From Coriobacteriaceae bacterium (lineage in GTDB: Bacteria; Actinomycetota; Coriobacteriia; Coriobacteriales; Eggerthellaceae): a DNA stretch of 21,749 nt. The translations under genes were made by a program, and so were the position numbers. Under the pieces are notes generated by a model that was not told the DNA's origin, did no database searches, and saw only the letters and a program-made list of their open reading frames with translations. Of this stretch, positions 1 through 6,665 are shown piece by piece. The stretch covers positions 1-21,749 of the forward strand of contig SUUF01000027.1 in the NCBI GenBank assembly GCA_015062635.1, read 5' to 3'. Positions within the stretch are counted from its first letter, which is position 1; the number at the start of each line of letters is the position of its first letter.

Positions 1-52
1 GCCTTTCGTTATACCGGGCCGGCGCTGCCGCCCGGCGTCGTGTGTGGGGTAG

Positions 53-97
53 GGCTCGGGCGGTGAAGGGGAGGGGGGTTGGGGTTCCGCCCGAGCC
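53..97. repeat. Hairpin with a G-rich loop
   Basis: GGCTCGGGCGG (53-63) and CCGCCCGAGCC (87-97) are perfect 11-bp inverted repeats around a 23-nt purine-rich loop that contains runs of four, six and four G. It could be the 3' end of a gene left of the window, but no U-tract follows on the plus strand, so an intrinsic terminator is not well supported. The loop could also form a quadruplex. Confidence 0.6.
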
Positions 98-185
98 ACC
101 ATTTACTCTAAGGAGCGTTTCTTAAAAAAGCCTTAAAGGTTCGTGGGAGAATTGTGAAAGCGGATGATTCGTTTGCTCGTGCCCC

Positions 186-380
186 GGCCCGCGGGGCCAC
201 GCTCCGGTCGGGCCCGCGGAGCCACGCTCCGCCCCCCGCTCCGGTCGGGCCCGCGGGGCCACGCTCCGCCCCCCGCGCCGGGCGGGCCCGCGGGGCCACG
301 CTCCGCCCCCCGCGCCGGGCGGGCCCGCGGGGCCACGCTCCGCCCCCCGCGCCGGGCGGGCCCGCGGGGCCACGCTCCGC
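186..380. repeat. 37-bp GC-rich tandem repeat array (about five units)
   Basis: A unit starting GGCCCGCGGGGCCACGCTCC repeats head to tail. A shortened first copy covers 186-210, followed by 37-bp copies at 211-247, 248-284, 285-321 and 322-358, and a partial copy at 359-380. Copies 248-358 are identical to one another; 211-247 carries a few substitutions (GCGGAGCC, CTCCGGTCG). No unique spacers separate the units, so this is a VNTR-like array and not a CRISPR. Each unit contains the self-complementary GGCCCGCGGGGCC. Confidence 0.9.
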
Positions 381-388
381 TGCTCCTC

Positions 389-411
389 GGGAATGCCCAC
401 TGGGCATTCCC
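389..411. repeat. Near-perfect palindrome directly after the tandem array
   Basis: GGGAATGCCCA (389-399), one C (400), then TGGGCATTCCC (401-411) form an 11-bp inverted repeat with a single central base. It starts 9 bp after the last tandem-repeat copy. With almost no loop it would favour a cruciform or a protein-binding site over an RNA hairpin terminator. Confidence 0.8.
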
Positions 412-526
412 TCGTCGTGCGCTGCGCTGGCTTCGCGTTTTAAGACGCGCGATTCCGCTTCGCGAAATCGCGGATATGGCGCTCAGACGACCCCGCGTGC
501 CCGCCCGGCGCGGGGCGTCCCCCTTA

Positions 527-610
527 CGTCATCTCGAACGAAGTGAGGGATCTCCCACGTCCCGACTGCGGCTGATGCGGGGGAGATTTCTCGCTGCGCT
601 CGAAATGACG
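527..610. repeat. MITE/REP-like interspersed inverted-repeat element
   Basis: CGTCATCTCGAACGAAGTGA at the left end and the inverted counterpart ending TCGCTGCGCTCGAAATGACG at the right end are imperfect terminal inverted repeats of about 30 bp around a roughly 23-bp centre. Translated, such elements give the familiar spurious peptide HLERSEGSPTSR...FLAALEMT. This kind of GTCATYTCGAGCGAAG-type sequence is a known intergenic repeat family in many bacteria. No transposase is encoded, so the element is non-autonomous. Confidence 0.75.
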
Positions 611-739
611 GAGGTCGGAACGCTCGTAGAAATGACGAGGGCGGAACGCTTGTCCGACCCGCCTTGCGGGCGCGATTGGCGCGGGTTCCTATGTTCCTAT
701 ATTAGCAATTGCCTGCTTTCAGGGTGTTTTCAGGTGGCT

Positions 740-748
740 TGGTACAAT
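740..748 (+). promoter_or_regulatory. Extended -10 promoter for the two-component operon
   Basis: TGG followed by TACAAT (743-748) fits an extended -10 (TGn-TATAAT-like) element about 30 bp before the response-regulator start. No good -35 hexamer stands at 16-18 bp, which is usual for extended -10 promoters. Confidence 0.45.
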
Positions 749-778
749 GGCAGTGTTCGCAAAATAGAAAGGCGTGGC

Positions 779-1462
779 ATGCAGGTTTTAGTGGTGGAAG
801 ATGATGTGCGGTTGGCGCAGGCCGTTGGGCACATCCTGGAAGGGCAGCAGTATCATGTCGACCTCGTTCACGATGGCGCCGAAGGCCTCACCTGGGCTGA
901 AAGCGGCATCTACGACGTGATCGTGCTCGATGTGATGTTGCCGCACATGGACGGCTTTCAAATCGTGCGCGAGCTGCGCCGCAAGAAGATCGCGACGCCG
1001 GTGCTCATGCTCACCGCCCGCGATGCGACGCGCGACAAGGTGACGGGGCTCGATTCCGGTGCCGATGACTACCTTACGAAGCCGTTCGAGACCGCCGAAT
1101 TCCTCGCGCGCATCCGCAGCCTCACCCGCCGGCAGGGCGAGGTGCAGTTCGAGCAGCTTTCCTTTGGCGACCTCACGCTCGATCTCGAGAGCTGCGACGT
1201 CTCGTGCGGCGACCAGTCCATCCACCTTTCCTATAAGGAGTTCTCGCTGTTGAAGGTGTTCATGTCGAACCCGCAGCAGGCGGTTTCGAAAGACACGCTC
1301 ATCGCCAAGGTGTGGGGCTACGATTCATCGGCCGAAGGCAACAACGTCGAAGCGTACATCTCGTTTTTGCGCAAGAAGCTCGGTTTCCTGAACTCGCGGG
1401 TGAAGATCGTCACGCTGCGGCAGATCGGCTACAAGCTCGACTACGAAGCCCCGGGTGCCTAG
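779..1462 (+). CDS. OmpR/PhoB-family response regulator
   Basis: A 227-aa DNA-binding response regulator, the output half of the two-component pair with the kinase that follows. The receiver domain (residues about 1-118) has the acidic pair D8-D9, the phospho-acceptor D51 in VLDVMLP, T79 and K101 in LTKPF. A linker leads to a winged-helix OmpR-type domain (about 127-222) with the typical LSYKEFSLLKVF helix and VWGYDSS turn. I use the ATG at 779, preceded by GAAAGG; the open frame continues upstream to 164, but that part is only repeat-derived sequence. The kinase begins at or within the stop codon region, so the two are cotranscribed and probably translationally coupled. The signal sensed and the target genes cannot be told from sequence. 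Confidence 0.95.
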   Translation: MQVLVVEDDVRLAQAVGHILEGQQYHVDLVHDGAEGLTWAESGIYDVIVLDVMLPHMDGFQIVRELRRKKIATPVLMLTARDATRDKVTGLDSGADDYLTKPFETAEFLARIRSLTRRQGEVQFEQLSFGDLTLDLESCDVSCGDQSIHLSYKEFSLLKVFMSNPQQAVSKDTLIAKVWGYDSSAEGNNVEAYISFLRKKLGFLNSRVKIVTLRQIGYKLDYEAPGA

Positions 1463-1463
1463 C

Positions 1464-2870
1464 ATGCTCGACAAGCTGCGGCGACAGTTCATCCTCATCA
1501 TCATGGCGCTCGTCACGGCGGCGCTCGCCATCATGGCCGGGGTTATCATCTACATCAATTACCAGCAGCTTTCTAGCGATGTGAAGCAGTCGGTGGAATA
1601 TGCCACCACGGCATTTGCGTTTGAGGGCCGCATGTCGGCGAATAACGCCCAGTGGCCCGATGGCGCTGCCGCAGACGGCACGGCGATGAATCGACAGTCC
1701 GGGCAATCCGCCAGCGCTTCCGACGGCGAGCCCGACGCCGTTGGAGCGGGCGACCTTGTGGGCAACGTTGCCGATGACGCATATCGTCACGGCGGCAATC
1801 ACCGCACCGAGCGGGCGCCGGGCGCCGACATGGTGCCGACTTCGGTGTATTTCGTAGATGCTGACGGCGCGATTTCGCAGACCCTGGTAAATGCGCTCGA
1901 GCTTGACGACGCAACCGCGCAGGCCGCATTGGCTGCCGCCCTCGAATCGTGGAACGCCGCCGATTCCGCCGATGAATGCCTTACCGGGCACATCGCCGAT
2001 GGCGACTTGTACTACGGTGTGCGCAATACGACGAGCGGCGCAAAAGTGGCATTTGCGAGCGGCGCATACGTCGCGAACAGCATAGCGAACCTGGCCATGG
2101 TGCTCGCGGCCGTGTCGGCTGGCGTGTGGGTGGCCTTCCTCATCATCAGCATCCTGTTGGCGCGATGGGTCGTGCGTCCCACGGAACGCGCCTGGGAACA
2201 GCAGCAGCAATTCGTCGCCGACGCGAGCCACGAGCTGAAAACGCCCCTTGCCGTGATGATGGCGAACAATTCCATCTTGCTCTCGAACGCCGGCGACACC
2301 GTGGAAAACCAACGCCGTTGGGTCGAGAGCAACCAGGCCGAGGCGCGGCAGATGCTCGAGCTGGTGAACGATATGCTGTTCCTCGCGCGTCCGCAAAACG
2401 CCGAACGTCAGACCGTGCGTGAAACCGTCGATCTTTCGGCGTTGGTGCAACGCAACACCCTGCAGTTCGAGGCCGTGTGCTTCGAGCGGGGCGTGGTTCT
2501 GGAAGACGAGGTGGCCACCGGAATCTCGGTGCTCGGCGACGCGAACCGCCTGCAGCGCCTGGCGAGCACGCTTATCGACAACGCCTGCAAATACGCCGAC
2601 ACGAAGGTGTCGGTGAAGCTAACGCGGGCGGGCAACCAGGCGAAACTCGCCATCTGCAATGATGGCGCCGTCATTCCCGCCGAAGATTTGCCGCATGTGT
2701 TCGACCGGTTCTACCGCGTGGATAAGGCGCGCGTGCGCAGCGAGGGCGGCGTCGGCTTGGGTTTGGCCATCGCGCAGGAAGTGGCTCACGAGCACGGCGG
2801 CGCCATCACCGTCACCAGCAGCGAGGAAGCCGGCACCACATTCGTCGCGACCTTGCCGTGCGTGGGCTGA
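1464..2870 (+). CDS. Membrane sensor histidine kinase
   Basis: Sensor kinase partner of the preceding regulator, about 468-471 aa. A GTG at 1455 overlaps the regulator stop and an ATG lies at 1464; neither has a clear Shine-Dalgarno site, so the start is uncertain by three codons. Numbered from the GTG, there is a membrane helix at about 12-34, an extracytoplasmic region of about 175 residues (35-208) that is Asp/Ala-rich and matches no sensor domain I recognise, and a second helix at about 212-237. The H-box ASHELKTPLA (phospho-acceptor H259) follows almost immediately, with only about 15 residues between, so no normal HAMP domain is present. The ATPase domain has the N-box LIDNACKYA, NDG, DRFYRVDKAR and GGVGLGLAIA. 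Confidence 0.93.
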   Translation: MLDKLRRQFILIIMALVTAALAIMAGVIIYINYQQLSSDVKQSVEYATTAFAFEGRMSANNAQWPDGAAADGTAMNRQSGQSASASDGEPDAVGAGDLVGNVADDAYRHGGNHRTERAPGADMVPTSVYFVDADGAISQTLVNALELDDATAQAALAAALESWNAADSADECLTGHIADGDLYYGVRNTTSGAKVAFASGAYVANSIANLAMVLAAVSAGVWVAFLIISILLARWVVRPTERAWEQQQQFVADASHELKTPLAVMMANNSILLSNAGDTVENQRRWVESNQAEARQMLELVNDMLFLARPQNAERQTVRETVDLSALVQRNTLQFEAVCFERGVVLEDEVATGISVLGDANRLQRLASTLIDNACKYADTKVSVKLTRAGNQAKLAICNDGAVIPAEDLPHVFDRFYRVDKARVRSEGGVGLGLAIAQEVAHEHGGAITVTSSEEAGTTFVATLPCVG

Positions 2871-2967
2871 TGGGGTTGGCGAGCGCGCATTAACCCTGCA
2901 ATCCTGCGGGACGTGCAATGGGAGGATGGTGTAGGGGCGAAGCGAGCTTCCGACGCCTATGGAGGGG

Positions 2968-4356
2968 CTATTCCAGTTTGGCGGTAAGCTCGCGTTGGGA
3001 ATGTACGCCGAGTTTCGCGTAGATGTTGCGGATGTGCGTCTTCGCTGTGGTGGGCGAAATGCAGAGCGCCTCTGCAATCTGGTCTTTCGTCATACCGGTG
3101 GCGAGCTGCTGCAACACCTCGAGCTCGCGGCTGGTAAGGCCGCACTCCTCGGCGAGCTCGCCGCAACGGCGCATAGCGTGGACTTCGGGAGACTCGGCCG
3201 GTATGAGGCTCGAGAACCCCCAGGGCCTCTGACGCGTGCGGTTGCTTGGCGAGAACACGCCTGCCACGAAGATGATGCATGCGCCTGCAAGAAGCATGAG
3301 CTGTGGTCCGGGGATTTCGCCTGTTGGATACGTAGTCTGGAACAGGGCGGATGCGCATATCATGCCAATCGAGGCAAACACCTGGCACATGCCCGGCACT
3401 TTCCAGTAGGGATTGCGCAAGCGGGCTTGCGTGTCGGTGAAGATGATGACCGTATACAGGACGAGGAATGCGAGCGCCGCCGATGCGACGAGAACGGCGA
3501 GCGATTGGTCGAAGCAGCCGGCCAGCAACACCACTGCCACTACCAGCGCGAAACACATCATGAAGATGCGGTATACGAGGTCTGCCCCCAATTTATTGTA
3601 TCCTGCGGTGAACACCGCGAAAAAGAAGATGGCGGTGATGAGGAACGCAAGAAGTGCCGTGGGCGTGTCGTAGAAGGCGAAATAGTGCAGGAGCGCCCCG
3701 AGCATGATGCTGAATGCGAAGTTAGCGACATAGAGCAGCACGCGCGTGCGCAGGGGAGCCTGCGCACTTTCCTGGTCGACAGGTGCATGGGCATTGGGCA
3801 GGTTGCGGGTGCCTACATAGGCCATGATGGTTGCGACAGGGCATGCCGCTAAAAGGACGAGGGCCAGCACAGGCGAAAAGGCAGAAGCTCCGGTGATGGC
3901 GATGCCGGTTACGGCGTAGACGATAAGCGAGCCGGCGACCGCTGCGCCGACAGTGTTGTCATCAAGCCGCACGAACACGCCAATCCAGAATACCGTGAGA
4001 ATTCCGTAGAATAGGCCGCGCATCGCGGCTCCCACGATAAGCCAGTGCGGGGGAAGCATCCCCATGCCCACGAGGGAACCAATGATCATGCCCGTTGATC
4101 CGAGAAGCATAATCGCGGTCAGAAGCGCTGCGCCCTTATGTGTCGCCCGCATTTTCTCACCCGCGAACGAGAGAATTGCCATGGCAAGTCCGAACCCTGC
4201 AAGGTTGCAGATGCGCGAGGCGAGCAGCATGTCGGGACATGCCGAAAGGGCGGGAAACACCATGGCCTCGGTCGTGCCGAACATGGGCGACCAGACAAGT
4301 GAAAGGCCGAAAAGGGAGCAGAGCCCCAGCTGTTTCACCTCGCCCTCATTTGACAT
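2968..4356 (-). CDS. 12-helix membrane protein with C-terminal LuxR-type HTH (membrane-bound regulator)
   Basis: A 462-aa protein with about twelve hydrophobic segments (roughly residues 10-375) resembling a major-facilitator-like bundle, then a cytoplasmic linker and a LuxR/GerE helix-turn-helix over the last 56 residues (LTSRELEVLQQLATG, SPTTAKTHIRNIYAKLG). Eggerthellaceae genomes carry many such proteins, usually beside the redox enzyme gene they control; the membrane part is thought to sense a small molecule. I choose the ATG at 4356 because GGAGG (4362-4366) lies 5 nt upstream; the ATG at 4368 would place that site inside the gene. It is divergent from the FAD oxidoreductase at 4609, the likely target. 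Confidence 0.92.
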   Translation of the reverse strand: MSNEGEVKQLGLCSLFGLSLVWSPMFGTTEAMVFPALSACPDMLLASRICNLAGFGLAMAILSFAGEKMRATHKGAALLTAIMLLGSTGMIIGSLVGMGMLPPHWLIVGAAMRGLFYGILTVFWIGVFVRLDDNTVGAAVAGSLIVYAVTGIAITGASAFSPVLALVLLAACPVATIMAYVGTRNLPNAHAPVDQESAQAPLRTRVLLYVANFAFSIMLGALLHYFAFYDTPTALLAFLITAIFFFAVFTAGYNKLGADLVYRIFMMCFALVVAVVLLAGCFDQSLAVLVASAALAFLVLYTVIIFTDTQARLRNPYWKVPGMCQVFASIGMICASALFQTTYPTGEIPGPQLMLLAGACIIFVAGVFSPSNRTRQRPWGFSSLIPAESPEVHAMRRCGELAEECGLTSRELEVLQQLATGMTKDQIAEALCISPTTAKTHIRNIYAKLGVHSQRELTAKLE

Positions 4357-4464
4357 GCACGCCTCCATAGCAGATGTGGTTCACCTATTCCAGTGTAGCA
4401 AAAATCAGGTAATGGTATCCCTGCCATCAGGCAAAACGCTATCTACTCCTAGAGTGGTATGCGG

Positions 4465-4490
4465 GTTTCATCCCCAAAAAGTATTGAAAC
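4465..4490. promoter_or_regulatory. Candidate operator, inverted repeat GTTTCA-N14-TGAAAC
   Basis: GTTTCA at 4465-4470 and TGAAAC at 4485-4490 form a perfect 6-bp inverted repeat with 14 bp between, in the 252-bp region between the divergent LuxR-type regulator and the oxidoreductase. Two small hairpins are also nearby (GATGCC-GAC-GGCATC at 4526-4540 and TGCC-ATCA-GGCA near 4423-4434). LuxR-type dimers bind such dyads, but binding here is inferred. Confidence 0.35.
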
Positions 4491-4608
4491 GACCCCGGTG
4501 CGGTTGGTACGAAAGGCATACGCAAGATGCCGACGGCATCCGGGTGCTGCACCGAGTGCTTCGCCCAGCCGCCGTTAGCGATGGAAATCCGGGAAGAAGG
4601 AGGTAACC

Positions 4609-6210
4609 GTGTCTCAGTATGATGTCGTTATCGCAGGAGCGGGTCAGAACGGCCTCTCCACCGCCGCGTACCTGGCAAAGGCAGGCCTGAAGGTTTGTGT
4701 GCTTGAAGGCAGGGACTTCCTGGGCGGTGGCGCCGTGAGCTTCAAGGACGAACTTGGCGTGACTCACGACGCGGCGTCGACCGTGCATACGCTCATTCAG
4801 CTGAATCCTATGATTGCCGCTGACGAGCTGGGCCTGCTATCTAAGTATGGCTTGGATTACGTATACCCCGAAGCTTCGACGACCGAAGTTTTCAACAACA
4901 AGAACATGGCCATCACGCTGTACTTCGATATCGACCGCTGCTGCGCCGAACTCGAAGAGAAGCTCGGTAAGGAAGAAGCCGAGGCGTATCGCGAGTTCCA
5001 CGACTTCACGCAGGCCATTGGCCCCATGCTCACGCTGGGCATGTTCGCGCCCCCGGTCGATTCCGAAACCATGGTATCGGCCTTGGCCGGCTTCGGCCCC
5101 ATCGGCGAACGCCTCATCCATTACCTGGGCATGAGCGCCTACGAAATCGTATGTGAGGTCTTCAAGACCGACGAGCTTCGTGAGGTCACGACTCGCTTCG
5201 TGTCCGAGTCGATGGTGAGCCCCTTCGATCCCGCCACCGGCGGAACCTTCCTGGCCGTTATGTACATGATGCACGCGCCGAGCAAGTATCGCATGCCGCA
5301 TTGCGTAGGCGGTTCGGGCAAGCTTACCGAAGCCCTGGCGGCCATGATCAAGGATTACGGCGGCGAGATTCGCACCGGCGCTAAGATCACCAAGGTGAAT
5401 GTCGAGAACGGCGCATGCGCCGGGTTCGTCCTTGAAAGCGGCGAAGTGGTCGAGGCAAAGAAGTATGTGTGCACCCTGAACATCAAGCAGCTCTTCGGCA
5501 GCAACGGCATGGTCGACCCGGCCTTCGTGCCCGAGTGGCTTACCCAAAAGGTCGATAACCTGCGTCCAAGCTACTATGTTGGCTTCCTGCAGAACATTAC
5601 GCTGAAGGAAGCGCCGCGCTACAAGGCCCTTGGCGACAAGCCCACGCCGGGCCTGATCACCGAGCAAAGCCACGGCCATGAGCACTACAAGCGCGTGTTC
5701 AGCGAGCTGAAGGCCGGCAACCCCAGTCCGTACGACTCCTCGGCAACCTGCAACGCGACCCTGATCGACCCATCGCGCGGCGGCGAGGGCGGCTACCACA
5801 CCCTGTACCTGTATAACTATGAGCCTTATGCGCTGTATGGCGATCCCGCTAACTGGGATAAGTATGGCCAGGAGATTGCCGACAAGAACTTCGAGGCATG
5901 GTGCGAGATGACCACCAACATCAAGCCCGAAGACGCCCTCACCCGCACCGTGCACAATCCGCTCGACTTTGCACGCTGGAATGACGCATGGCTGTGCGGC
6001 GATTTCTGCCACATCTCGCAGGAAGCCGATCAGGGCAGCTCGAACCGTCCATTCCCCGAGATGGCGCGCTTTGCCACCCCGATCAAGGACCTGTATCTTG
6101 GCGGCGCCTCCGCATGGCCGGGACCCACGGTTTCCGGTGGCGGTCGCGCTGTGGCGCAGGTTTTGTTCGAGGATATGGACATCGACTTCGATGCCGCGAT
6201 CAATAGTTAG
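4609..6210 (+). CDS. FAD-dependent oxidoreductase, phytoene-desaturase (CrtI)-like family
   Basis: A 533-aa flavoenzyme. The N-terminus has a Rossmann dinucleotide fold (DVVIAGAGQNG, GxGxxG at residues 10-15, acidic E33 at the end of strand 2). The C-terminus has the matching FAD-contact segment LYLGGASAWPGPTVSGGG of CrtI/amine-oxidase-like enzymes. There is no signal peptide and no membrane segment, so it should be soluble. Translation starts at GTG 4609, preceded by a very strong AAGGAGG (4598-4604). The gene is followed 8 bp later by a small ORF, likely the same transcript, and is divergent from the membrane LuxR regulator. Carotenoid work is unlikely: no other carotenoid gene is present, and this family in gut Coriobacteriia includes many uncharacterised oxidoreductases. 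The substrate is unknown. Confidence 0.9.
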   Translation: MSQYDVVIAGAGQNGLSTAAYLAKAGLKVCVLEGRDFLGGGAVSFKDELGVTHDAASTVHTLIQLNPMIAADELGLLSKYGLDYVYPEASTTEVFNNKNMAITLYFDIDRCCAELEEKLGKEEAEAYREFHDFTQAIGPMLTLGMFAPPVDSETMVSALAGFGPIGERLIHYLGMSAYEIVCEVFKTDELREVTTRFVSESMVSPFDPATGGTFLAVMYMMHAPSKYRMPHCVGGSGKLTEALAAMIKDYGGEIRTGAKITKVNVENGACAGFVLESGEVVEAKKYVCTLNIKQLFGSNGMVDPAFVPEWLTQKVDNLRPSYYVGFLQNITLKEAPRYKALGDKPTPGLITEQSHGHEHYKRVFSELKAGNPSPYDSSATCNATLIDPSRGGEGGYHTLYLYNYEPYALYGDPANWDKYGQEIADKNFEAWCEMTTNIKPEDALTRTVHNPLDFARWNDAWLCGDFCHISQEADQGSSNRPFPEMARFATPIKDLYLGGASAWPGPTVSGGGRAVAQVLFEDMDIDFDAAINS

Positions 6211-6218
6211 GAGCGACA

Positions 6219-6515
6219 ATGGCAGGCAAGCTTGTTCTTGACATCATCAACGCCCAGGGCACCAAGCTCATGACGGCGAAGAAGATCTACATCCGCGATG
6301 GCAAGGTCGCGATGGATGGTGTGCTTATGGGAACCATGCCGGGGCAGTTCTACATTACCCCGCTCGACCTGTACAAGGCCACCAAGATGATTGACTTCGA
6401 ATTCCTGAAAGGCGCGGTCGGGTTGCTGTGGCAGGGTCGAAAGGAATATAAGGCCCAGCTGGCAAAAGAGCAGGTAAAGGAACCGGGCAAATCCCCCGCA
6501 ACCGCCGGCGCATAA
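6219..6515 (+). CDS. Small conserved-looking protein cotranscribed with the FAD oxidoreductase
   Basis: A 98-aa soluble protein that I do not recognise. It starts at ATG 6219 with AGGAG (6210-6214) overlapping the stop codon of the oxidoreductase, so the two are almost certainly one operon. The sequence has a short strand-rich N-terminal half (GKLVLDIINAQG, KKIYIRDGKVAMDGVLMG) and a helical, Lys/Glu-rich C-terminal half ending in a Pro/Ala-rich tail. It has no Cys, no metal motif and no convincing membrane helix, although FLKGAVGLLW is hydrophobic. The tight link suggests an accessory or stabilising role for the flavoenzyme, but that is inference. Confidence 0.8.
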   Translation: MAGKLVLDIINAQGTKLMTAKKIYIRDGKVAMDGVLMGTMPGQFYITPLDLYKATKMIDFEFLKGAVGLLWQGRKEYKAQLAKEQVKEPGKSPATAGA

Positions 6516-6544
6516 GCGTTAACTCCACAATAGGGCGTGGCACT

Positions 6545-6576
6545 GGCAAGGTCCCGATGCAATGCGGGGCCTTGCC
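6545..6576 (+). other. Intergenic hairpin, possible weak terminator
   Basis: GGCAAGGTCCCG (6545-6556) and CGGGGCCTTGCC (6565-6576) pair over 12 positions (one G-U) around an 8-nt loop, 30 bp after the small ORF. No U-run follows, so it may be a weak or Rho-assisted terminator, or an mRNA-stabilising stem, between the oxidoreductase operon and the AAA+ gene. Confidence 0.45.
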
Positions 6577-6665
6577 TTACCGCGTGGAGTTGGCACAAGG
6601 CGCGTTCTTTGGCGTCGGCCTGCATGGCAAGGTGTGTGCGGGCTTATCCAGGAAGGTGGAAAACG

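Larger units (their letters stand above)
1..778. other. Long non-coding region rich in repeats, upstream of the two-component pair
   Basis: No convincing gene is present here. The segment holds a G-rich hairpin (53-97), a 37-bp tandem array (186-380), a near-perfect palindrome (389-411), a MITE/REP-like inverted repeat (527-610), two imperfect 27-bp direct repeats beginning with AAATGACG (about 603 and 630), a small CCCGC/GCGGG hairpin near 658-670 and the response-regulator promoter near 740-748. Open frames run through the array on both strands in several frames and encode only Pro/Arg/Gly/Ala-rich sequence without a good ribosome binding site, as GC-rich repeats do by chance. Confidence 0.75.

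Noticed and set aside
186..380. CRISPR array
   Set aside because: The 37-bp units are directly adjacent with no unique spacers, and no cas gene is present.
108..546. Several overlapping open frames on both strands across the GC-rich array
   Set aside because: They encode Pro/Arg/Gly/Ala-rich repeats in many frames at once, lack ribosome sites and follow the 37-bp period, so they are composition artefacts.
164..778. N-terminal extension of the response regulator
   Set aside because: The extra frame covers tandem repeats and an interspersed element; the ATG at 779 has a ribosome site and begins a perfect receiver domain.
4609..6210. Carotenoid biosynthesis assignment (crtI) for the flavoenzyme
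   Set aside because: Only fold-level similarity is visible and no phytoene synthase or other carotenoid gene is nearby, so no symbol is given.
4837..6219. 460-aa open frame antisense to the FAD oxidoreductase
   Set aside because: It mirrors the codon structure of the real gene, has no domain and no ribosome site.
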